Below, piece after piece: positions 34,822 to 43,252 of a stretch of DNA of 64,000 bases (position 1 is its first letter; the number at the start of each line of letters is the position of its first letter). The notes under the pieces are model-generated. The model was not told where the DNA came from and ran no database searches. It saw only the letters and a list, made by a program, of their open reading frames with translations. The position numbers were made by a program, and so were the translations under genes. The stretch spans positions 16,371,835-16,435,834 of the forward strand of contig NC_003076.8 in assembly GCF_000001735.4 (NCBI RefSeq), in the 5' to 3' direction. This stretch comes from Arabidopsis thaliana (Eukaryota; Streptophyta; Magnoliopsida; Brassicales; Brassicaceae).

Positions 34822-35973
34822 TCAGTGAAGACCATAGTCACCTAACTCAGAAGAGTACTCTCCATGAACACCTTCTTCTTCTTGTTCTCCATTGTTTAGC
34901 ACTGTGATAGAATCTCCCACATCCACCTGTTTCTCTTTTGTTACAATCATCTGATTAAAGCCATGAACAGCAATCCAATCGTTGACATACAAATCTGGAT
35001 ATATGAGTGGAACTCCATTGAGAAGAAGTATATCACCGGACAAAGAAATCTCAATCTCATACCCTTTAAGAACAGTCTGCAGAATCGATCCTTCCTTAGC
35101 AAATTTCTGAAGATCTTTCCATAAGAGAAGTTGACTGACAACATGTCCTCTGAAAATAGTAACGTAATCGGAGAATTTAGTAGTTGGATTTGGAATTGCT
35201 TCGTCGATCGGAGCAAAGACTGTGATCTTCGTGTCGTTTCCTGAAGTATTATCTTCTAATTGCAGAGCGAGAAACGTAGCTATAATCACGAAACCTCTCG
35301 ACATTAACAATCTTGAAGCCGATTCAAAGATGTTGAAGCGATTCACTGGTTTAGATCTATTGGGAAGATTTCGAGTGGAATCCGAAGCGATATTAGGACT
35401 TGGAGGTGTTTGAGTCGCTGAGCTAGGGATAGGGATTGAACCAGTAGATGAAGTAGTGCTTGGGATTGAAGAAGAAGATGATGAATCGTCGGAGATTTTC
35501 GTCGGTGATGTGAAAAACTCGTCGGATCCGTAAATCACGACGTATCCGTCGTCAAAAACAGGAGAATCTTGGACTACGACGTTGTTGATCGAAGTTTTAC
35601 CTCCGAATCGTGAAGAATTCGTGACGGTTAGAGAGTAATTAGATCTGAGAGTAGGGATTTTGGCGCCATTTGGGAGGTTTCTTAAGGTTTCTCCTGGGAG
35701 TCTCGTCGGAGAGAGCTGGTACTTCATATCGAGAAGCGAAGGTTGACCAAACTTAGAGAAAGATTGATCAGAAGGTGCGAAGAGGGTGAGTTCTTGCCAA
35801 TCTTCGAGGTTTAGATCTTGATTCGCGAGCTTTAGTGTGAGTCCCATGGATAAGTAGCCGGAATCGGAAAGAACTTCCACGGCGGATGAAACAGATGTCA
35901 TAGAAGTTGCGACGAGATCGATATCGAGAACGAAAAATATGAGGAAGAAGGTCGTTAGAAGCTTCGACGCCAT
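34822..35973 (-). CDS. FLA20: Fasciclin-like arabinogalactan protein
   Basis: Intronless, 383 aa from ATG at 35973. Residues 1-24 form a signal peptide (S-K-L-L-T-T-F-F-L-I-F-F-V-L). Two FAS1 domains follow (about 30-155, with L-T-L-F-A-P-S-D, and about 225-350, with I-T-V-F-A-P-I-D). Between them is a Ser/Thr/Pro-rich linker (S-S-S-S-S-I-P-S-T-T-S-S-T) suited to arabinogalactan glycosylation. The C-terminus is acidic and hydrophilic, so I see no GPI-anchor signal. An upstream in-frame ATG at 36096 would add 41 residues and bury the signal peptide, and the TATA box at 36041-36048 lies downstream of it, so I reject that start. Role: cell-wall or cell-surface adhesion. Corresponds to AT5G40940. 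Confidence 0.85.
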   Translation of the reverse strand: MASKLLTTFFLIFFVLDIDLVATSMTSVSSAVEVLSDSGYLSMGLTLKLANQDLNLEDWQELTLFAPSDQSFSKFGQPSLLDMKYQLSPTRLPGETLRNLPNGAKIPTLRSNYSLTVTNSSRFGGKTSINNVVVQDSPVFDDGYVVIYGSDEFFTSPTKISDDSSSSSSIPSTTSSTGSIPIPSSATQTPPSPNIASDSTRNLPNRSKPVNRFNIFESASRLLMSRGFVIIATFLALQLEDNTSGNDTKITVFAPIDEAIPNPTTKFSDYVTIFRGHVVSQLLLWKDLQKFAKEGSILQTVLKGYEIEISLSGDILLLNGVPLIYPDLYVNDWIAVHGFNQMIVTKEKQVDVGDSITVLNNGEQEEEGVHGEYSSELGDYGLH

Positions 35974-36040
35974 TGATGCGTTCTTCGAGCTTTTTTTTTC
36001 GTTTGGTTTCAGAGAAAAGCCGTTGCAGAGGAAGTTACAG

Positions 36041-36048
36041 TTTTTATA
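36041..36048 (-). promoter_or_regulatory. TATA box of FLA20
   Basis: TATAAAAA on the minus strand, about 70 bp before ATG 35973. Transcription should start near 36010-36020, downstream of the ATG at 36096, which decides the start codon. Confidence 0.65.
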
Positions 36049-36096
36049 GTCCGTCCTATTAAGAGAGGGAAAATATTTACTGGGCTTTTTATTCAT

Positions 36097-36138
36097 AGGC
36101 CCATGTGTTTTTTTGTCAACAGGCCCATATGTTTTTTT
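36097..36138 (-). mobile_element. Poly(A) micro-insertion between FLA20 and the R2 gene
   Basis: AGGCCCATGTG plus T7 (36097-36114) and AGGCCCATATG plus T7 (36121-36138) are separated by GTCAAC. In the poly(A) sense the stub is GTTGAC. The event also doubled a GGCCCAT (site-II-like) promoter motif between two divergent genes. Confidence 0.5.
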
Positions 36139-36331
36139 CTTTTTTAGTTTTCAGTTTTTCACATTTTCCCTCCCGCTTCTTTTTCTTATTTCCCTCTCTA
36201 AAAACAAGAAAACATTTTTACATTTTCCCTCCTAAATCTCCAAATTTTCAGAATAAATATCTCAATTACAAATCCATGATAATCCACACAACAATAAACA
36301 CTCATCGATTAAATCTTCTTCACCGGAAAAA

Positions 36332-37331
36332 ATGCCTTCGATGCCAGAGGAACCAATCCTAACACCAACACCAGATCGATTCTGTATGTTCCCAATCCAA
36401 TACCCACAGATTTGGGAGATGTACAAGAAAGCCGAAGCATCCTTCTGGACAGCCGAAGAAGTCGATCTCTCTCAAGACAATCGCGACTGGGAAAACTCAC
36501 TAACCAACGACGAACGTCACTTCATTAAACACGTCCTCGCCTTCTTCGCCGCATCAGACGGAATCGTTCTCGAGAATCTCTCAACTAGATTCATGTCCGA
36601 TGTTCAGATCTCAGAAGCTCGTGCCTTCTACGGATTCCAAATCGCGATTGAGAATATTCACTCCGAGATGTATAGTCTCCTTCTCGACACGTATATCAAA
36701 GACAACAAAGAGAGAGATCATCTTTTTCGTGCAATCGAAACCATTCCTTGTGACGAAAAAAGCAGAATGGGCTATGAAATGGATCAACGGATCTCAAAGC
36801 TTCGCTGAGAGAATCGTAGCGTTTGCTTGCGTTGAAGGTATATTCTTCTCCGGTAGCTTTTGTTCGATATTCTGGTTGAAGAAACGAGGTTTAATGCCTG
36901 GACTCACTTTTTCAAACGAATTGATTTCGAGAGACGAAGGTCTTCACTGTGATTTCGCTTGTTTGATATATAGTCTTCTTAGAACTAAGTTTGATGAAGA
37001 TCGTTTGAAAGCGATTGTTTGTGATGCTGTTGAGATTGAGAGAGAGTTTGTTTGTGACGCGCTTTCTTGTGCCTTGGTTGGGATGAATCGTGAGTTGATG
37101 AGTCAGTACATTGAGTTCGTTGCTGATAGGTTGTTGGCTGCGCTTGGGTGTGGTAAGGTGTATGGTGTGACTAATCCTTTTGATTGGATGGAATTGATTT
37201 CGCTTCAGGGTAAGACCAACTTTTTTGAGAAGAGAGTTGGTGAGTATCAGAAAGCTTCTGTTATGTCTAGTGTTCATGGAAACGCTGCGTTTAATGATGA
37301 TCATGTCTTCAAGCTTGACGAGGATTTTTAG
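36332..37331 (+). pseudogene. RNR2B: Ribonucleotide reductase small (R2) subunit gene with a frameshift
   Basis: Intronless R2 gene. The first frame (from ATG 36332, 158 codons to its stop) matches R2 to A-I-E-T-I-P-C at about codon 140. The match then jumps two bases to the frame ending at 37331 (V-T-K-K-A-E-W onward). A loss of two bases in a TGTG stretch at 36749-36752 explains this. Iron-ligand positions remain: D in the N-terminal half, E-N-I-H-S-E-M-Y with the radical tyrosine, C-V-E-G, and [10 protein letters not shown]. The C-terminal R1-docking tail F-K-L-D-E-D-F is intact. R2 supplies the tyrosyl radical for dNTP synthesis. The rest shows no decay, so the lesion may be recent or accession-specific. 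Promoter CCCTCCCGC is only a weak E2F-like match. Corresponds to AT5G40942. Confidence 0.85.
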
Positions 37332-38744
37332 ATTTTGCTTACTTGCTTTATTTTTAGTTTTGTAATTTTCAGTATAATGAAAAACAGATGAAGTTTAATT
37401 TGATAATGGACATTTAATTTCTTAATTATTTAACATAGTTTTTACATGGTTAACATATAACTAATCCGGATCCTAGTAATTACATGGGTCTACCCAAATC
37501 CAAAAAGGATTGGAGCCAATGACTTTGCTATATATTTCGTTCTTAAGAACATTGCTAGGTTTCTAGCTATATTGGTTTTGCCTCTTTATTGGCAGAGGGA
37601 GCACAAAGAGAATCCTCCCCTTTCGACATAAAAATGTTATTTTCTCATGGTCTTTTGGATGATTAGCAAGACTTACTCTTAAGTTTTTGCATAAGTATCT
37701 TACATCACTTTCTAACTCAACCTTCGAAATATGCATTTGTTTCAAACAATCCAGTGTTCATTTCCAAGTAGGTGTAGTGACTTATGATAAGAAAGCATGT
37801 CGATTATGGTAAAAATATTTTAGTGGCTGTTCACAATAATTCTATGAGAGAGAATCATTAGTAGGCAAATTGAATAGGAAACAGACATGATATCAAATTC
37901 TTTTGAAGGCAGAAAGAAATGAAAATATAGAAAACATAACTAAAAGAGAATAAACAACCAATTACCATTTACCGTTCCAAAGACCTTCATCGTCGAATTT
38001 CAAGAACAATGAAGGTCTTTGAAAGATACTTTTGTCAATAAATATGAAAACCATAAACAATTAGTAGAGATGAGAGATCACTATAACTCTCCTATGACTT
38101 TCCATCCAATCAAAAAGAAAAGTTTGTGTCCATGTCTCTATAACTCTATCCAACTTCTTTAAGATAAGATCATTTTCTCGCTTATTACACCAAGTATACA
38201 GCGGACCATGGGATGATAGGTCTCAAACAAAGCAATAGTTTACCACTGATTGAAAGTCTCTCATTCCATTGGTATAATAGGGTTGTCTTCAGCTCTAGAA
38301 TGCTCCACAAGTTCTAAAATCTCATTAAAATCTCCAAACATTATTTAAGGCTTGCTACTAATGACAGGAGAGTCATAGTGATCTCTCATCTTGTTCATAA
38401 TACTTTTTTCTCCTCTAACCAACTAGACAGTCTATGAAACTCAAATAATATAATTTTTAATTTTCGGTCAAAACTGTAAAAACATGTCAAAATCAAATAA
38501 TATTTTTTTTTTGCCAAATCAGAAAATTACATTTTTCCGCCAATGTAAAAATAATTTTTAGAGTGACATTGTCAGTATAAATCCTAATTTATGTTTTAAT
38601 ATTATAGCTAAAGTCTATAATTATTTTTGGCTGCTTCTTGCATATTATTATTCTAAGTTTGGTTTTTGTTTTTATCTGAGAAATTTCTACTATATAATGA
38701 ATATTTGAAACTGTAGTCTATATATTTAGATTTAATATTTTATA
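37332..38744. other. Intergenic with LINE relic
   Basis: After the R2 3' flank there is no supportable gene. A minus-strand ORF at 37563-37745 is unrecognised and short. 37979-37990 and 38009-38020 form a perfect 12-bp inverted repeat (AAAGACCTTCAT). A LINE endonuclease relic fills about 38060-38440. Confidence 0.6.
38060..38440 (-). mobile_element. LINE relic: endonuclease domain fragment, with inverted piece
   Basis: Read on the minus strand, 38340-38280 encodes M-F-G-D-F-N-E-I-L, the G-D-F-N motif of the APE-type endonuclease of plant L1 LINEs. It continues with E-H-S-R-A-E-D-N-P and, further on, L-S-S-H-G-P-L-Y-T-W and L-K-K-L-D-R. A one-base frameshift after P-M and a stop before D-L-S-S show decay. 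The stretch encoding M-R-D-H-Y (38364-38391, minus) recurs as a 28/30 match on the plus strand at 38069-38098, so the relic is partly palindromic. No reverse transcriptase is present. Confidence 0.75.
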
Positions 38745-38750
38745 CAACAA
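38745..38750 (+). promoter_or_regulatory. CAACAA start motif of the tRNA gene
   Basis: CAACAA immediately upstream of the tRNA, the usual transcription-start motif of plant tRNA genes, within an AT-rich flank. Confidence 0.55.
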
Positions 38751-38790
38751 GTTGATATGGCCGAGTTGGTCTAAGGCGCCAGATTAAGGT

Positions 38791-38823
<33 letters not shown>

Positions 38824-38831
38824 TGTCAACA
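38751..38831 (+). tRNA. tRNA-Leu (anticodon AAG)
   Basis: Acceptor arms GTTGATA (38751) and TGTCAAC (to 38830) pair with one G-T; the discriminator is A. A-box TGGCCGAGTTGG, a 7-base anticodon loop TTAAGGT between CCAGA and TCTGG giving AAG, a long variable arm as in class II tRNAs, and B-box GGTTCAAATCC. CCA is not encoded and there is no intron. A T6 run at 38837-38842 would terminate RNA polymerase III. Confidence 0.95.
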
Positions 38832-38836
38832 TTCAC

Positions 38837-38842
38837 TTTTTT
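38837..38842 (+). terminator. Pol III terminator of tRNA-Leu
   Basis: Six T starting six bases after the mature 3' end. Confidence 0.7.
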
Positions 38843-38977
38843 CTCTTTTTCCATTATTTACTTGCTGACGTGTACTCACCTTATCTTACATTATTTGATG
38901 ACGTGTAATTTTAGTGGTCACTAATCGAGAGAGTGAGACGAAACGATAAGGAGAAGAACTTCTTCTTCAACCTCAGA

Positions 38978-38986
38978 AAACCCTAA
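38978..38986 (+). promoter_or_regulatory. Telo-box in the L27 leader
   Basis: AAACCCTAA about 45 bp before the start codon, the plant telo-box common in ribosomal and translation genes. Confidence 0.6.
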
Positions 38987-39031
38987 TTTCTCCATTTCGA
39001 AACTCCAACGAATTCTCTGGTGATTTTACCA

Positions 39032-40011
39032 ATGGCGATGGCAACATCGATGAGTTTGAATCTAATTGGGGCATTCAAAGGCTTGTCTCTTTCTTCGACT
39101 TCGTCTTTTCTTAGAGGCGATTTGAGTTTTTCCCCCAAAACCTCTTTCACGGTGACTCTTCCTCTGGAAAATCTTCAAGCTCCGATTCCGTTGACAATTG
39201 AATCGGCCCATAAGAAAGGAGCTGGTAGCACCAAGAACGGTCGTGATTCTCCTGGGCAACGACTCGGCGTCAAGATCTACGGTGACCAAGTTGCTAAACC
39301 TGGTGCTATCATTGTTCGTCAACGTGGCACTAAGGTAACACTTAAGAACACAGAATTGTTGAAATTGAGAACCTCTTAAGCTCCTCTTTCAATTCTCTTC
39401 TAATTTCACCGCAACTCTGTCAATTTGGTCAGTTTCTTATGGGTTTAGCTCTCAAGCTCTGTTTTCAGATTCCATTCTCGAACACATCTGGGTTTAGGAT
39501 GAATTTTCGTATTTAGTAGCTCTTGTTTCTGATGCCATTGCCATTTCTCTGGAAGTTCTACGTTATGTTTGTGTTTAGGATGGAACTATATTGTTTGAGA
39601 AGATTGATTCATGAATGGTGATGTTTGGTGCAGTTCCATGCTGGGAAAAATGTTGGGATTGGTAAAGATCATACCATCTTCTCTTTAATCGATGGATTAG
39701 TCAAGTTCGAGAAGTTTGGTCCTGACAGGAAGAAGGTATACCTGTAGTTATACTGAGTAAGGTTTATAAGCTTTCTTAATCTTCTAGGATGTTAAAGGAA
39801 ATGAGACTTGTTTTTGCAGATAAGTGTGTATCCAAGAGAAATTGTACCAGAGAATCCCAATAGCTACAGAGCAAGAAAGAGAGAAAACTTCAGATTGCAA
39901 AGGGAGAAGAAGAAGGCGAGACGCGAGAATTACTCGTACACACTTCCTACACCAGAACTTGTTCTTGCATCTGCCTCAGTCGATGATGCTGAAGCCAATC
40001 CGGAGTGCTAG
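39032..40011 (+). CDS. RPL27: Plastid ribosomal protein bL27, nuclear-encoded
   Basis: Three exons (39032-39334, 39634-39735, 39820-40011) encode 198 aa. The first ~55 residues are Ser/Thr/Leu-rich and low in acidic residues, i.e. a chloroplast transit peptide. The mature part begins near [16 protein letters not shown], the hallmark L27 N-terminus that reaches into the peptidyl-transferase centre. It continues with G-Q-R-L-G-V-K and I-I-V-R-Q-R-G-T-K. Compared with bacterial L27 there is a plant C-terminal extension (about 60 residues). ATG 39032 is chosen because the upstream frame starts only at GTG. Corresponds to AT5G40950. Confidence 0.95.
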
Positions 40012-40910
40012 AAGATTGAATGTGGAGTTTCCTTGTCTCTTTTTGTTTAGTCTTGTTTATGAAAAATGATCCTTTCAGAGTATTAAGAGTTGGTTGTATT
40101 GTCGAATCCAAGCCTCTCTTTTGTCAAATTGAGTCCCAAGCAGGCGGATTTTTACCCAACTTGAGTTATTAGTGTAATCAAATGGTTATTGTTAATTAGT
40201 CAAAGCCTCAAAGGTTTTAATTTAGTGAATTTCTCTTCCAACTTAGTAATTCTGAATCATTGATAAGAGAGACCACCAAACCTTTGAATGCCCCAATTAG
40301 ATTTAGTCAAGTATAAATCTAGTTCAAGTGTCTATTTGAGGTTTTTTTATTATAAAAATTATAAAACTTATTTGGATCCCAAAAATGGATCCATTGTTAG
40401 TCTAAGAAGCCGAAGACTTTATGGGCCTTCTAGCGAAATAATGGGTTTTAGCCCAATTACTTAGCATTTCGGAATATGTAGATAGTGGTACAAAAAAGAA
40501 ATTGAATAATATTCATTTTCGTCTATCATTGCATAATTAGTGGAATGAAATTATTATTCTATGTTTTTTTTTTTTCATTTATCTATATCTTGCTCATCTT
40601 GAATCCATCAATTTCGCTAACGTTTTACCTGTACCATATTAGATCCTTTGTGTTATCTTTAGGCCATATTTCACCAGCTTGAGGTCAAATACTTATACAC
40701 ATGTATGTAACGATATATATATGTAAGATGACGATATATTATTGAATAACACTAAAGGCCTAGAGCAAAAATAGTAATTGATGAGAAGTTTTAAATTCTA
40801 GGAGCAGTAATTAAGAAGAAGAACAAAGACAAATCCTAAAACAAAGCATATCAGTAGTAAAACCTTGTAGCACAAAGCAGAGAGGCACATACATGAGTGT
40901 AATAAATGAG
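40012..40910. other. Intergenic, nothing recognised
   Basis: 3' flanks of L27 and of the convergent DUF3339 gene, AT-rich, with AAGCCGAAG/GGGCCTT/AGCCCAATT motifs near 40409-40460. No gene or repeat supported. Confidence 0.6.
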
Positions 40911-41117
40911 CTATGCATAGACATGGACGTTGAGAACAACGAGAAAGAGGATAAGAAAGAGACCATAGAGAACAGTGTGAACGAAAATAGAAGCTACCGT
41001 CGTCTTCATGTTCATGAAACCCACCGGAGATTCTTTCCCCGGAAACTGCAGTATCAACCCTGGCGACAGAAACGCGAACAAAGCCGAAGCTATCAACGGT
41101 GCAGCCCAATCATGCAT
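40911..41117 (-). CDS. DUF3339 mini membrane protein, copy 1
   Basis: 68 aa, single exon, start ATG at 41117. Two hydrophobic helices (about residues 8-26 and 45-66) flank a short polar loop. The family signature D-W-A-x-P near the N-terminus, L-S-P-G-L, Q-F-P-G-K and M-K-T...V-H-T is present. The plant-specific family has no settled function. Corresponds to AT5G40960; two paralogues follow. Confidence 0.88.
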   Translation of the reverse strand: MHDWAAPLIASALFAFLSPGLILQFPGKESPVGFMNMKTTVASIFVHTVLYGLFLILFLVVLNVHVYA

Positions 41118-42246
41118 CTCTTCTTACAAGAACAAGAACAAAAGAAAAAGAAAAAGAGAAATGGAGAAAGAAAGAAGAGAGTGGGAAATAGGTTTGGATG
41201 GGTGAAAAAGGAGATGATGGAATTGTGAGAATGAGAATCTGATAAAGTCTAGTTCTTTACAATTAAAGGAAGAGAGAGATTTTTTGGAATTTTGCTTTAG
41301 GTGAGGTGTCTTAATTTAATCGTAATTGGCTATCGAAGGAGAGTTTGAATTTGAAACGATTCTAGCTTAAGCATATCAAATGCTCGATTGTATTAGAATA
41401 AACATGGTTTGAGCTGTATATCTATTCTATGCGGTTTGAGCGGTTTGAGCGGTTTAACCAATTTACGTGGTGCAGTTTTGCCTTTGGAAGAATAACTTTC
41501 AATAATATAATTGTACTCTGTTTTACAATTAAGCAATGTAAAAACAGAAGAAAAATAAACAATGTATGTAATTTGTAGAGAAACGGTTCTATGTCACATT
41601 CAAAATCCTATGTGATTCACATGAATAGCGACATATCTTTCGGTGATCAATAAATGTACACGCCACTTTTCGAAATACGTTTGGAGGAATTTTGTTATTT
41701 TATTACTTGGAATGTATTCTTGATTAGTAGAATTTGTTTGACTTGAGAAGACTAAATTAGATTACAAGTAACGGGTCCACCACTTGCTAAGCGACCAATA
41801 TATTCCGTAAGAAGAGAACAATATTTCTCCACTTTTTTTTCCTACTAAAAACAAAAATTCAACTTTTTTATATAGTTATTGTACACTTTTCATATCTCCA
41901 AAATTTAGTATTTATAATTTTTTTTGGTGACTATAAAATCAAGACGATATAAATCTTAGTAATTTGTTTGACAAATATATTTTTTCCATCCCGAAATGCT
42001 AATCTTTTTACTTTCTAGTGGGCAATATATACGAGATTATCTCAAAATTGTAACAAAAAATAATAATGTTGGAATTAACTCAAAATAAATATGAAGAAAA
42101 TAAAATAAGAATTGGGCTTAGCTCAGCTTTTCTTCTTTGTTTCAACTTTCAAGTCTCTGTTTTTGACTCTTTTACTCTCTCTCACGAGTCACGCCACCGC
42201 TTTATCGAAAAAAGGCGTCTGCTTTTACGTTTTCTACTTCACAGCA
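41118..42246. promoter_or_regulatory. Divergent promoter region between two DUF3339 genes
   Basis: The two genes point away from each other across 1.1 kb. It holds a three-copy 9-mer GCGGTTTGA tandem repeat at 41431-41457 and AT-rich sequence. The plus-strand gene has a pyrimidine-rich leader near 42150-42230. No other gene seen. Confidence 0.5.
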
Positions 42247-42456
42247 ATGGCGGATTGGGCTCCAGTTCTCGTCGGAGTTGTATTATTCGTTATCCTTTCT
42301 CCGGGACTTCTTTTCTCGTTGCCCGGACATCACCATACTCTCCAATTCGGCGGCATGAAAACCAACGGCAAAGCCATCGCCGTTCACACACTCATCTTCT
42401 TCGCTGCTTACACCATCTTGATCCTCGCTGTCAATCTCCACATCACTACCGGCTAA
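42247..42456 (+). CDS. DUF3339 mini membrane protein, copy 2
   Basis: 69 aa, M-A-D-W-A-P start at 42247, with L-S-P-G-L-L-F, a loop rich in His and Gly, and a second helix ending N-L-H-I-T-T-G. The frame is open for 45 codons upstream, but the family always starts at the D-W motif. Corresponds to AT5G40970. Confidence 0.9.
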   Translation: MADWAPVLVGVVLFVILSPGLLFSLPGHHHTLQFGGMKTNGKAIAVHTLIFFAAYTILILAVNLHITTG

Positions 42457-43042
42457 TTTATGGGCCGAAATAAAGGTAACCCTTTTGCTGAATCTGAGCT
42501 CTCTCCCTCTCAGGAATCTTCTGAGATCTGGAACTCTGTTTTTAGGGATTTGTATACTTTACTCTGTTCTCTAGTTTGTGTTGTGCATTGAGTTAATACT
42601 GAAAAATGTAATAATCATTAAGCTTGTATTGATGTCATTAAGTTATAATGCAAAATTTGATGTTTGATTCCATCTTTGCTATTGAATTGTGAAATACAAA
42701 ATCACATATTTTTAGTTGTCTATACAATATTTACCTTGAAACCATATCAGCAAAGAAGCAGAGATTAGTGAAAAATGTGGGAACAAACCAAATTTGTAAC
42801 TAAATGAAGATGCTTTATGTTACGTTATTACATGCTGAAGCTACGAGAGATCAGAGGATATTGTTATCTCATTTGAATTGTGGAAAACAAAATTACCGAT
42901 TATTTATTTGTGTACAACCTTTTTAAATCACCCTGCTTGAGACCCTATGAGCCAAGAATCAGAGATTAGGAATAAAAAGAAAAGAAAAAATAGATGAAGG
43001 CGAAGTTGAGTCCAAAGAAGCTGTCTTTGTTACACTACATGA
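42457..43042. other. Convergent 3' spacer of DUF3339 copies 2 and 3
   Basis: About 590 bp holding the 3' flanks of both convergent genes. Nothing else recognised. Confidence 0.6.
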
Positions 43043-43252
43043 TCAGAAATGGATGTGAATTTGTATGGCAATGATCAAGATAGTGAGTATACAGAAGTAA
43101 ATAATGGCGTGGACCAAAATCGAAATCCCGCTTGTGCTCATGTTCCCGAATTCCATCACTCTTGTCCTTGCCGGTAGCTGAAATAGCAATCCTGGTGAGA
43201 GTAGGATGAACAGAGCCACTGCTACAATCACAGGTCCCCAGTCTGCACTCAT
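43043..43252 (-). CDS. DUF3339 mini membrane protein, copy 3
   Basis: 69 aa on the minus strand, start M-S-A-D-W-G-P at 43252. Helices at about 9-27 and 46-67, L-S-P-G-L-L-F-Q-L-P, then M-S-T-S-G...V-H-A-I-I-Y. Convergent with copy 2. Corresponds to AT5G40980. Confidence 0.9.
   Translation of the reverse strand: MSADWGPVIVAVALFILLSPGLLFQLPARTRVMEFGNMSTSGISILVHAIIYFCILTILIIAIQIHIHF

Noticed and set aside
35974-36096. Extra 41-residue N-terminus for FLA20
   Set aside because: A TATA box lies between the two ATGs and the signal peptide starts at the second.
37563-37745. 60-codon minus-strand ORF near the LINE relic
   Set aside because: Basic low-information translation, no LINE motif I can recognise; too short to call.
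42112-42246. 45-residue hydrophobic extension of DUF3339 copy 2
   Set aside because: Its start is not ATG, and both sister genes begin at the D-W motif, so the stretch is leader.
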